Assembly (NCBI GenBank): GCA_910588325.1
Contig: CAJUPP010000011.1
Span: forward strand, 5,321 to 69,320
Reading direction: 5' to 3'
Length of the DNA stretch: 64,000 nucleotides
Source of the DNA: an uncultured Hungatella sp.
GTDB lineage: Bacteria; Bacillota; Clostridia; Lachnospirales; Lachnospiraceae
Below, in pieces: positions 40,847 to 49,732 of the stretch. The notes beneath the pieces were generated by a model. The model made no database searches and had not been told where the DNA came from. It saw nothing but the letters and a program-made list of their open reading frames with translations. Numbering within the stretch: the stretch's first letter is position 1; the number at the start of each line of letters is the position of its first letter. The translations under genes were made by a program, and so were the position numbers.

Positions 40847-43147
40847 ATGAACAAGATAATGTTTGATATATTGTGTTTTCTGAAAGAGAATAAACAGTGG
40901 GATACAAAAGAGGCGGCGAAATATCTGTTTAAACCTTATTCGATAATAGAAGAAGAATATATATCTTTATGTAATGAAGATTATGTCAAAGAGCAGATAC
41001 TTACTTTTAAGGGACAGGCCTATTTGGAAGAACATCGAGTTAAAAATGCAGTCATATTGGCCGCAGGGATTTCTTCGCGTTTTGTTCCTATTTGTTTTGA
41101 AAAACCAAAAGGGCTTTTAAAAGTAAGGGGAGAAATTTTGATTGAGAGGCAAATCTGCCAGCTAAAGGAAAAAGGAATCGAAAAGATTTATGTAGTTGTT
41201 GGATTTATGAAAGAAAAATTTTACTATTTGAAGGAAAAGTTTGATGTTGAAATTATAGAAACCACTGATTTTAAAGTGAGAAACAATCATTCCAGTGTGT
41301 GGGCTGCAAAAGATGTTTTGGGCAATACCATTATTTCTTCTTCGGATTTATATTTTAATGAAAATATATTTCAAAAATATGCATATGATGCCTACTACTG
41401 TACAGTTTATAAAGAAGGAAAGACGGAGGAACGGGGAATCGTTACGGATGCTTATGATAGAATAATAAACACATTTTATGGCGCGGAAGATGTATGGGTT
41501 ACATTAGGGTACGCTTTTTTTAATAAGCGTTTTTCTAAAAACTTTATTGATATATTGTCAAATGAATATAATCAACCTAAAACGATCTCTAAATTTTGGG
41601 CGGATATTCAGGATGAACATTTAGATAAATTGTATATGTATGCTAAACGCTGTGATAATAATATTATTTATGAATTTGATTCACTTGAAGAATTACGTGA
41701 ATTTGATGAGGCTTATCTAACAGAAGCAGATTCCCCGTTGATGACAAAAATAGCTGAAAATCTTCAGACTAAAGAGAGATATTTGCAAAGGTTTACTCCA
41801 ATTACAAAGGGTGATTTGAAAAAGGGATTTACGTTTACTTTTGAGCAGAAGAAATATATCTGTAAGATAGATAAAAATCTGGAAATACAAGAAATTAGAA
41901 GATTTGATGATAAAATTCAGGAGTTGGTGAATATTACAGAAAGTTTTTCTTCTTACTATAATAAAACGCTACCTTTATGTGCAGCTGAAAATGTAATTTC
42001 TGATTTTGGAAATATGCCTCTTTCTATGGGATTTCAAGAACGATATATTGTGGGAAATACCTATTCTTATATAGAAGATAATAATTTTATTGGAAGTAAT
42101 TATCTTCTTCCTTTTTATGAAATGATTTCAGAAGAATGTGAGAAAATATTCGGCGCAAAGTATACGGATGCTAGAACCTTGACAGGGATGAACTGCTTGA
42201 TGATTGTACTGATGTCTCTTTCCAAAATAGGGGATAGGATTTTGATTCTGGGAGGTGAAAGCGGTGGACATGCCTCTGTGAAACCGATATGTGAAAGATT
42301 AGGATTACAAGTTGGAGAAGTGCCGTATTCTTATGAAAGCTATGATTTAAATTATGATGCGTTGAATCATTTATTAAACCATGAAAAAGTGGATTTTATA
42401 TTATTAGCTCCATCGGATATTATTAAACCATTAGAGGTGGAGAAGATTCAGCTTGGCGATACCGTTTTATTGTATGACATCAGTCAATTACTGGGACTTA
42501 TCGGTGCAGGAATGATTCATAATCCATTATCAGAGATTGAAAACCTCGTAATGTTTGGCGGAACTCATAAAACTTTTCCAGGGCCTGCTTGTGGTTTAAT
42601 TATGACAAATAATGAAGAATTACATAAAAGATTAGAAACTACAATAAACCCGATCTATATTCGTCACACACAGATGCATCAGAAGGTAAGTTTGCTATTT
42701 ACTTTGGTTGAGTTTGAAAATTTTGGAAACGCTTATCAAGAACATATTGTAGAGCTATCCAATTATTTGGGTAGACAATTAGACAAGAAAGGCTTCCAGG
42801 TTGCAAATTTTGGAGGAAGATATTCTTGTACGCACGAAGTGTTCATTAAAACTGATGCAGAAATCATGAATCGTATTTTTAACAGAAGTATTCAATATGG
42901 CATTACATTAAATAAAAAGAAGAAAAGATTGTTTGACGGTTTTGGAATTCGTCTGGGGACCCAAGAAATTGCACGTTATAATTGGCCTAAGGAAGAAATG
43001 GAAAATGTGGCTGAGATTATTTATGAGATTTCAAAAGTTGATGCAGATGAGAAAAAGGTCAGGAGATTATTGGGGAGTTTACCTAAAAAGGAGATTCAGT
43101 TTTCTTTTGATGATGCTACAAAAGCATATTTTAAAAAGTTCTTATAA
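40847..43147 (+). CDS. HTH, LicC-like nucleotidyltransferase and SHMT-like PLP enzyme in one chain
   Basis: The 766-residue protein has three parts. Residues 1-65 form a winged-helix-like domain as found at the start of some LicC relatives. Residues 66-300 are a nucleotidyltransferase with AVILAAGISSRF (68-79) and FEKPKGLLKV, as in phosphocholine cytidylyltransferase. Residues 350-740 resemble serine hydroxymethyltransferase, a PLP enzyme: CAAENVISD, GGESGGHASV, LLYDISQLLGLIGAG and the likely PLP lysine Lys575 in GGTHKTFPGPACG. It may both make and activate an amino-alcohol or phosphonate-type head group for LicD (inference). GAAGGGG precedes the ATG. Confidence 0.85.
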   Translation: MNKIMFDILCFLKENKQWDTKEAAKYLFKPYSIIEEEYISLCNEDYVKEQILTFKGQAYLEEHRVKNAVILAAGISSRFVPICFEKPKGLLKVRGEILIERQICQLKEKGIEKIYVVVGFMKEKFYYLKEKFDVEIIETTDFKVRNNHSSVWAAKDVLGNTIISSSDLYFNENIFQKYAYDAYYCTVYKEGKTEERGIVTDAYDRIINTFYGAEDVWVTLGYAFFNKRFSKNFIDILSNEYNQPKTISKFWADIQDEHLDKLYMYAKRCDNNIIYEFDSLEELREFDEAYLTEADSPLMTKIAENLQTKERYLQRFTPITKGDLKKGFTFTFEQKKYICKIDKNLEIQEIRRFDDKIQELVNITESFSSYYNKTLPLCAAENVISDFGNMPLSMGFQERYIVGNTYSYIEDNNFIGSNYLLPFYEMISEECEKIFGAKYTDARTLTGMNCLMIVLMSLSKIGDRILILGGESGGHASVKPICERLGLQVGEVPYSYESYDLNYDALNHLLNHEKVDFILLAPSDIIKPLEVEKIQLGDTVLLYDISQLLGLIGAGMIHNPLSEIENLVMFGGTHKTFPGPACGLIMTNNEELHKRLETTINPIYIRHTQMHQKVSLLFTLVEFENFGNAYQEHIVELSNYLGRQLDKKGFQVANFGGRYSCTHEVFIKTDAEIMNRIFNRSIQYGITLNKKKKRLFDGFGIRLGTQEIARYNWPKEEMENVAEIIYEISKVDADEKKVRRLLGSLPKKEIQFSFDDATKAYFKKFL

Positions 43148-43194
43148 AGGTAGGGATTATTGTTAGCAGGGTTGAGGAAGTAAGAACCAATTTT

Positions 43195-43721
43195 ATGGAT
43201 ATTAAAGAGTTCATTAACATATACCAAAAGCTGTTGACTAACGGCGCTGTTTTATACGGAGGCGGTAAAGAGGGGAAAATTATAATTGCATTTCATTAAG
43301 TGAGTTGTTTGAGTTTGAAAAAGAGACAGTTTGTATTATCACTCCTGCTGTTCCTTTAGGAGAAATAAAGAGAGTTTTATCACAATATTACAAATTGATA
43401 ATTGATAACTCCATAATCTATTGGATAAAATATTTTTTTCTAAAAGAAGGAAGTAAAGAAATCAGTTATTATTGTTTTCCATTTAACCATTATGAATATT
43501 CATATGTGACAGAACGAGAATTAAGTAATTATGATACAGATATTAAAAATGATTTGTTGTTGGTAATTGATTTAAGCACTCAAAAGCAGGAAGTGCTTAT
43601 TTCTTCAATATTAAAATTTGGATCAGAATTTATAAAAAGCCTATCCCAAGGAGAATTTAGATATAGGGTAGATAATACCTATTACAATCTAAAGGATGCG
43701 CTTGATTTGAGGAAAATGTAA
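43195..43721 (+). pseudogene. Frameshifted remnant with Rossmann (YGAG-type) domain
   Basis: One frame (43195-43299) encodes 34 residues with AVLYGGGKEGKIIIA, the opening of the Rossmann domain seen across this locus, then stops. Another frame, open from about 43274 and holding the later ATG at 43305, continues as NCISLSELFEFEKETVCIITPAVPLGEIKRVL, the back half of the same domain. The middle of the domain is missing. A deletion plus frameshift in a once longer gene is the simplest reading. The second frame, 43305-43721 (138 residues), might still be translated. Confidence 0.6.
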
Positions 43722-43735
43722 AGAGGTAAGATTAA

Positions 43736-44947
43736 ATGGAAGATTTAATTAGCATTATAGTACCAATTTATCGTGTTGAAAAATATTTGGATCGATGCAT
43801 TCAGAGTATTATTGGACAGACATATAAAAATCTTCAGATTATTTTGGTGGATGATGGATCTGATGATGCATGTTCAGGGATATGTGATGAATATGCAAAG
43901 AAAGATAATCGAATACTGGTTATTCATAAAGAGAATGGTGGTGCAGATTCGGCCAGAAAGTCAGGGATTTTGGCGGCATCGGGAAAATACGTAGGATATG
44001 TTGACGGCGATGATTGGATTGAGGCTGAAATGTATGAAAAACTAATAGGATTTGCCAGAAAGTATAATACAGAAATTGTAGAATCTGGAGTAATTGATAC
44101 ATGGGAGTGTACAGAAAAGAGAAGAGTACCTTTTTTTGAGGAAGGAAGTTATCAGGGCGAAAAATTTTCTATAGAGATAGGTGGTAAGAGTATATATTCT
44201 GGAATGTTTTTTCGTCATGGAGTTTCGCCATATTTAGTGACAAAATTATTTTTGAGACCAAGGCTGCTTAAATATCAAATGTTACCTGAGAAAAGTAATA
44301 ACCTTGTTGATGATGTGATGTGTACGTTTCCCTGTCTTATGGAGTCACGCTCTATTTATATAACTCATGAATGTTATTACCACTATAGAGTAAGGGGGGA
44401 ATCTACAAAAAGGATTATACGCAATGATATAGTGCCTACAATAAAGAATTGCTATTCTGATTGGGTCGATAGATTTAAAGGAGCTTTACAGACAGATAGG
44501 ATAGAAGAACAAATACAATTCTTTATTATGTATCTTTTGATTGCTAAATCTATTTATATATTTGATAGACAAGATTCACGGTATTATTTGTTACCTTTTG
44601 GAAAGATAAAAAAGCAAGATCGCATTATTTTATATGGTGCGGGTACTGTTGGAATTCATTTGGAACATTATATAGAAAGTATTTCTGGCAGTAACTTGAT
44701 ATATTGGGCTGATTGTAATTATGAGCAATTAGGAAAAATGTATAATGTTGGAAGTCCTGATAAAATCAACGGGTTTGATTATGATTATATTGTTGTTGCA
44801 ATTTTAAATTCTATTGCAGTTAAAAGCGCTATAGAAGATTTAGTAAAAATAGGTATTCCTGAAAATAAAATTTTATGGATAAAACAGGAATACCTGGATT
44901 ATCCAAAGGAATTATTAAAAAAGGCAAACTTAGATTTTGCCGTATAG
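43736..44947 (+). CDS. Family 2 glycosyltransferase with C-terminal Rossmann domain
   Basis: The 403-residue protein has a GT-A fold (about 1-270): ISIIVPIYRVEKYLDRCIQS, LVDDGSDD and YVDGDDW carrying the DxD metal motif. Residues 295-395 are a YGAG-type Rossmann domain (LYGAGTVG, 299-306) shared with many neighbours. Sugar donor and acceptor are unknown. It is very AT-rich and lies 14 bp after the pseudogene, behind AAAGAGG. Confidence 0.88.
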   Translation: MEDLISIIVPIYRVEKYLDRCIQSIIGQTYKNLQIILVDDGSDDACSGICDEYAKKDNRILVIHKENGGADSARKSGILAASGKYVGYVDGDDWIEAEMYEKLIGFARKYNTEIVESGVIDTWECTEKRRVPFFEEGSYQGEKFSIEIGGKSIYSGMFFRHGVSPYLVTKLFLRPRLLKYQMLPEKSNNLVDDVMCTFPCLMESRSIYITHECYYHYRVRGESTKRIIRNDIVPTIKNCYSDWVDRFKGALQTDRIEEQIQFFIMYLLIAKSIYIFDRQDSRYYLLPFGKIKKQDRIILYGAGTVGIHLEHYIESISGSNLIYWADCNYEQLGKMYNVGSPDKINGFDYDYIVVAILNSIAVKSAIEDLVKIGIPENKILWIKQEYLDYPKELLKKANLDFAV

Positions 44948-44972
44948 AAATGAGGCTGTTTGGGAGGACATA

Positions 44973-46031
44973 ATGGAAAATATTAAAGAAAAATATTTGG
45001 AGCTTGCCAAAGGAAGAGATTATGAAGTGTGCATTTGGGGAGCAGGATTTTTAGGAACGGGGAAAGGGTTACAATTACTGTACAAAAGAGATATTTTAGT
45101 GGATTATTATTGTGACAATAATTCTGCCTTATGGGGGAAAGAGATAGTGAATGGTATAAAGTGTATATCTCCTATGGAGCTCGAAAAGAGAAAAGCAAAA
45201 GTTATATGTTTTTTATTTCTTGCAAGTACAGTCACAGATGATGTTTTAAATCAAATAAAAGAAATGCAGATTGAGAGAGTTGTTTTATTTGATGAATTAT
45301 TTGATGAAGAAAAAAAAGTATATTTCCCATTTATGAAGAAGAAACGTACAGCCTTTTATACATGTATAGTTGGTGATTATGACGACTTAAGAGAGCCTTT
45401 GTTTGTATCACCAGAATGTGATTATTATTTGATTTCAGATAAGAAACCTAATCAAAATAGCATATTTCAATATATTGATATTCGTCAATACTTGCCAAAG
45501 CATATCATAGATAATACACGAAAAAACAGGTATTGTAAAATAAATGCGCATAAGATTTTTCCGCAATATAATTATTCCATTTATTTTGATGGACAAATAC
45601 AGGTGAATGGTTCCATTACAAAATTTATTGAAGAACTTCCAAAGACTCGGATTATGACATTATGTAGACACCATTGGAAATGTTTATATATGGAAGCTAT
45701 GCGTGTGATTTTAAACAAACGTGATTCGGAAGATATCGTTACAAGGCAGATAGAAAAATATTGGTTAGAAGGGATGCCAGAAAATTTTGGAAGTGTATAT
45801 TGCGGTATTTTAATAAGAGAGCACAATAATCCTATATGCAAGAAGTTAATGGAAGATTGGTGGGAAGAGGTAGAACAGTATTCAAAAAGGGATATGATTT
45901 CTTTTCCATATGTGCTTTGGAAAAATGGTTATACGATAGATGATGTAAAAACTGTGGCAGATAACTACAAAAGTGAATATTGGAAAGCGATAGAGCAACA
46001 TAAAAGAATGGAAGACAGGGGAGTACGATAA
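44973..46031 (+). CDS. Rossmann domain fused to DUF616-type glycosyltransferase
   Basis: In the 352-residue protein the N-terminal 110 residues are the YGAG-type Rossmann domain (CIWGAGFLG, 20-28). The rest, from TAFYTCIVGDYDDLREP, matches DUF616/TOD1-like glycosyltransferases, including KINAHKIFPQYNYSIYFDG with a DxQ in place of DxD. The start at 44973 follows GGGAGGA; an earlier ATG at 44937 overlaps the previous gene. Two bases separate it from the cupin gene. Confidence 0.8.
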   Translation: MENIKEKYLELAKGRDYEVCIWGAGFLGTGKGLQLLYKRDILVDYYCDNNSALWGKEIVNGIKCISPMELEKRKAKVICFLFLASTVTDDVLNQIKEMQIERVVLFDELFDEEKKVYFPFMKKKRTAFYTCIVGDYDDLREPLFVSPECDYYLISDKKPNQNSIFQYIDIRQYLPKHIIDNTRKNRYCKINAHKIFPQYNYSIYFDGQIQVNGSITKFIEELPKTRIMTLCRHHWKCLYMEAMRVILNKRDSEDIVTRQIEKYWLEGMPENFGSVYCGILIREHNNPICKKLMEDWWEEVEQYSKRDMISFPYVLWKNGYTIDDVKTVADNYKSEYWKAIEQHKRMEDRGVR

Positions 46032-46032
46032 T

Positions 46033-46476
46033 ATGTCAGAACTGCAAATGATCAAAAAGAAGGATAAACTTTTAGCAATTATTATAAAAAATAATTACAA
46101 CTGTGAAGGAGTAAGTTTCCTTACATCAAACGAATATTCACAGCAATTAGCCTATATGCATCATCCGAAAGGTAAAATGATAGATGCCCATATCCATAAT
46201 ATGATACATAGAAATGTGGTGCTTACCCAAGAAGTACTATTTATTAAAAGGGGAAAACTTAGGGTGGATTTTTATGATGACTATAAAGATTATCTAGAGA
46301 GCTGTATCTTAGAGGCAGGTGACACGATTCTTTTGACCTCTGGTGGACATGGATTTAAGGTCTTAGAAGAAGTGGAAATGATAGAGGTAAAACAGGGACC
46401 TTATTCTGGTGATAAGGATAAGATCAGATTTGAGAGTATTTCTGATGGAGAAGTGATATTCAGAAAGGAAGAATAA
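46033..46476 (+). CDS. Cupin-fold protein
   Basis: A 147-residue single-domain protein with HIHNMIHRNVVLTQEVLFIKRGKLRVDFYDD and LEAGDTILLTSGGHGFKVLEE, matching the two cupin motifs with likely metal-binding histidines (HIH and GGHG). In sugar loci, cupins often are epimerases, isomerases or WxcM-like ketoisomerases. The sequence does not show which. Tightly packed: 2 bp after the DUF616 gene and 3 bp before the aminotransferase. Confidence 0.8.
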   Translation: MSELQMIKKKDKLLAIIIKNNYNCEGVSFLTSNEYSQQLAYMHHPKGKMIDAHIHNMIHRNVVLTQEVLFIKRGKLRVDFYDDYKDYLESCILEAGDTILLTSGGHGFKVLEEVEMIEVKQGPYSGDKDKIRFESISDGEVIFRKEE

Positions 46477-46479
46477 GAG

Positions 46480-47604
46480 ATGGACTTTATTCCGGTAAAT
46501 GAGCCCCTTTTAAATGGGAATGAGAAAAAATACCTATGTGAATGCATCGATACAGGCTGGATTTCTTCCGAAGGTCCTTTTGTCAAATTATTTGAGGAAA
46601 GGATGAGTTCTTCGGTCCATCGAAAATACGGTATTGCTGTTTCTAACGGAACTGCTGCATTGGAAGTTGCTATGCAGGCCATTGGGATACAGGAAGGCGA
46701 CGAGGTAATTATGCCGGCTTTTACGATTATTTCCTGCGCAATGGCAGTCACGAAGCTGGGAGGCAAACCCGTGTTGGTAGACAGTGATCCACATACATGG
46801 AATATGAGCGTAGAGGAGATAGAGAAGAAGATAACGCATAAAACCAAGGCAATTCTTGCAGTTCATTTGTATGGTCTGCCAGTGGAAATGGACAAGGTTT
46901 TGGCATTAGCTGAACAATATAATCTGAAGCTTGTGGAAGATGCAGCAGAGATGCATGGGCAGACTTACAAAGGAAAACCATGTGGAAGCTTTGGCCATAT
47001 CAGTACCTTCAGCTTTTATCCTAACAAGCATGTGACAACCGGAGAAGGCGGCATGGTCGTTACAGATGATGAAGAGCTTGCTAACCGCTGCCGAATTCTC
47101 AGGAACCTTTGCTTTCGGCAAGATGTGCGTTATGTACATGATGAGATCAGTGACAATTACCGGTTTACGAATCTGCAGGCAGCAGTCGGTCTTGCCCAGT
47201 TGGAGCGGTTAGAAGAATTTGTTGAGAAAAAACGTCAGATCGGAAAATTCTATACAGAAAATTTATTCGATGTAAAAGGAATTCAACTGCCTGTTCCAAA
47301 GACAGAGTATGCGGATAATATTTATTGGGTATATGGAATTGTATTAAATAAAGAAATAAATTGTACAAACCGTGAGATTACAAAACTTCTAGCCTCTCAG
47401 GGGATAGGGACCAGAACCTTTTTCTGGTGTATGCATGAGCAGCCTGTCTACAAAAAGCAAGGATTGTTTGATGGAGAAAGGTATGAGAATGGGGAATACC
47501 TGGCAAGAAAAGGGTTTTATATTCCAAGCGGATTAGCGCTGACAACAGAGCAGATGAAAGCGGTTGCAGCTACTGTAAGAAAAGTGATGAGAGAAATTAT
47601 TTAA
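46480..47604 (+). CDS. DegT/DnrJ/EryC1/StrS-family sugar aminotransferase
   Basis: A PLP-dependent aminotransferase of 374 residues that aminates a keto-sugar nucleotide. VSNGTAALEVAMQAIGI, AVHLYGLPVEMD, EDAAEMHG and SFYPNKHVTTGEGG with PLP Lys183 are diagnostic; PVNEPLLNGNEKKY at the start is typical of perosamine-synthetase-like members. A possible substrate is the 4-keto sugar from RfbB at 2615 (inference). The preceding cupin is a common companion of these enzymes. Confidence 0.93.
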   Translation: MDFIPVNEPLLNGNEKKYLCECIDTGWISSEGPFVKLFEERMSSSVHRKYGIAVSNGTAALEVAMQAIGIQEGDEVIMPAFTIISCAMAVTKLGGKPVLVDSDPHTWNMSVEEIEKKITHKTKAILAVHLYGLPVEMDKVLALAEQYNLKLVEDAAEMHGQTYKGKPCGSFGHISTFSFYPNKHVTTGEGGMVVTDDEELANRCRILRNLCFRQDVRYVHDEISDNYRFTNLQAAVGLAQLERLEEFVEKKRQIGKFYTENLFDVKGIQLPVPKTEYADNIYWVYGIVLNKEINCTNREITKLLASQGIGTRTFFWCMHEQPVYKKQGLFDGERYENGEYLARKGFYIPSGLALTTEQMKAVAATVRKVMREII

Positions 47605-47622
47605 TCAAAGTAGGAGGATTCC

Positions 47623-48387
47623 ATGAACGTTTTTCAGGATTATGCATATTACTATAATTTAATTTATAGGGATAAAGATTATAAAACAGAGGCAGAAGCG
47701 GTGCATGGGATTCTAAAAAAGTTTAATCCACAATTAAAAACCATAATAAATTTAGGCTGCGGTACAGGCAGACATGATATAGAACTGGAAAAGCTGGGGT
47801 ATCATTGTAAGGGAATTGACATTAGCCCTCTCATGATTAAGATAGCCAGAAACAATGCGGTACAAAATGGAAGTACGATTAAATTTGAAGAAGGGGATGT
47901 CAGAAATTATACCACACAAGAGAAGTACGATGCTGTGATTTCCTTATTTCATGTAATGAGCTATCAAAATACGAATAGGGATATTCTGAGTGCTTTTAAA
48001 ACAGCAAGAAATCTGTTGGGAGAAAAGGGCAGTGAATATTTCCTTTTTGATGCGTGGTACGGGCCGGGAGTACTCAGCGAGAAACCGTCTGTCCGGGTAA
48101 AAGAGATAGAAGATGAAGAAAACCGTTTGATTCGAATTGCGCAGCCAACTATGTATGATAAAAAGAATGTGGTAGATGTAAACTATGAAATACTTGTTAT
48201 CCATAAACCAACGAACATCGTAGAGACAATCAAAGAGGTACATAGTATGCGCTATTTTTTTAAACCAGAATTAGAACTATTATTGACAGAGACAGGGTTT
48301 GAACTTATCGATACGATAGACAGCCGCACATTGGGGGAAACCGATTACAATTCATGGACAAGTTATTTTATTGCCAGAGCTGTATAG
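47623..48387 (+). CDS. Class I SAM-dependent methyltransferase
   Basis: The 254-residue protein has motif I NLGCGTGRHD with GCGTG at 45-49, GIDISPLMIKIARNN (motif II) and YDAVISLFHVMSYQ (motif IV). In this context it likely methylates a sugar, perhaps an N-methylation after the aminotransferase step (inference). AGTAGGAGG precedes the ATG. Confidence 0.88.
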   Translation: MNVFQDYAYYYNLIYRDKDYKTEAEAVHGILKKFNPQLKTIINLGCGTGRHDIELEKLGYHCKGIDISPLMIKIARNNAVQNGSTIKFEEGDVRNYTTQEKYDAVISLFHVMSYQNTNRDILSAFKTARNLLGEKGSEYFLFDAWYGPGVLSEKPSVRVKEIEDEENRLIRIAQPTMYDKKNVVDVNYEILVIHKPTNIVETIKEVHSMRYFFKPELELLLTETGFELIDTIDSRTLGETDYNSWTSYFIARAV

Positions 48388-48407
48388 AAAAAGAGGAGTT
48401 GCAACAA

Positions 48408-49724
48408 ATGGTGAAATTTATGTCCTATGAGGATAATTATTTCGAACTGTGTGAAACAACAGGAAAGAATACAGTGATTTATGGAAACGGGATATACGGA
48501 AAAAGAGCCTTCCCTTATCTGAAAAATGTATCTTATATCTGTGACAGACATGGGAAGGAAATGAGGGAAGAACATGGTATAAAGGTAATCACATTAAAAG
48601 AACTTGAACAATTAAAAGAATCCGTATTGGTAGTGATCTGTGTAAAAGCAGAAAAGGTAAGACAGGAAATAAAAGATGAACTGGAAAAGTCGCCAATCGA
48701 CGGGTATGTTTTTGATTATTTTGATAATATCGCTTTTCCTGTTTATAAAGAGAAGACCATAAGCGACATTGCAGAAAAACGGGAGATACGGTATATCCGC
48801 CTGATATGCGATGACAAGGGATGGATTTTAAATAAGTTTGCGGTGAAGATGAAAGAAGAATTAGACAATAGGGGATATCGCTGTTCCATTGGTCATGAGA
48901 TCGATACTTCGGCAGACATTAACCATCATATTATTTACGCAAGCTGTAACCCCATTATTTCTCACTACAATGAGACTTTTATGATTACTCATATTGATTC
49001 TTATAATAAAGTGGAGTTTTTAAAGTATCAGCTGAGAAATGCAAAAATGGGTATCTGTATGTCAAGGGAGACTATGGAAAGGCTTGCTTCCTATGGCGTT
49101 CCAAGAGAAAAGTTATGTTATATCAATCCTGCTCAAGATGGTAACATAAAACCTAAAAAATATATTTTGGGAATCACACATAAGACTCACGAAGAAGATC
49201 ACAGAAAAAATGAGAGAGTTTTGATTGATTTATGCAGAGATTTAGATCCAGACTATTTTGCATTTAAAATAATGGGAGCCGGATGGGAGAGTATTGTTGA
49301 GTGTATCAAGAAGATGGGATTCCAAATTGATTATTATTCTCAATTTGATTATGAGGAGTATCTAAAGCTTATGCCGTCTTTGGATTACTATTTATATTGG
49401 GGATTTGACGAGGGATCTATGGGCTATTTGGATGCGCTTCGCGCCGGAGTTGAAACGATTGTAACACCACAGGGGTATCATCTTGATATAAAAGATGGAA
49501 TCACGTATCCGTGTCGTACCATTTCTGAATTTAGAGACGTACTTTTAGAATTGCAGGCTAGGAGGAGGAAGATTGTGAAGTCTGTGGAATCCTGGACCTG
49601 GAAAAATTTTGTGGACAAGCATTTGGAAGTTTGGAACTATCTGTCAGGCAATGAAGAAAATGGATATGCAAATCAGCATATGTATGAGGATGGTATTTTT
49701 TCTGTATTAAAGATGAATGTGTGA
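48408..49724 (+). CDS. N-terminal Rossmann domain with GT-B-like glycosyltransferase
   Basis: The 438-residue protein starts with the YGAG-type domain (IYGNGIYG, 24-31; about 20-120). It continues with a GT-B-like fold: ICMSRETMERLASYGVPREKLCYINPAQDG and the C-terminal donor-site segment YWGFDEGSMGYLDALRAGVETIVTPQGYH, as in family 4-like transferases. The start at 48408 follows AAGAGGAG; the frame is open to 48354 inside the methyltransferase gene. Confidence 0.78.
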   Translation: MVKFMSYEDNYFELCETTGKNTVIYGNGIYGKRAFPYLKNVSYICDRHGKEMREEHGIKVITLKELEQLKESVLVVICVKAEKVRQEIKDELEKSPIDGYVFDYFDNIAFPVYKEKTISDIAEKREIRYIRLICDDKGWILNKFAVKMKEELDNRGYRCSIGHEIDTSADINHHIIYASCNPIISHYNETFMITHIDSYNKVEFLKYQLRNAKMGICMSRETMERLASYGVPREKLCYINPAQDGNIKPKKYILGITHKTHEEDHRKNERVLIDLCRDLDPDYFAFKIMGAGWESIVECIKKMGFQIDYYSQFDYEEYLKLMPSLDYYLYWGFDEGSMGYLDALRAGVETIVTPQGYHLDIKDGITYPCRTISEFRDVLLELQARRRKIVKSVESWTWKNFVDKHLEVWNYLSGNEENGYANQHMYEDGIFSVLKMNV

Positions 49725-49732
49725 GGACAGGA

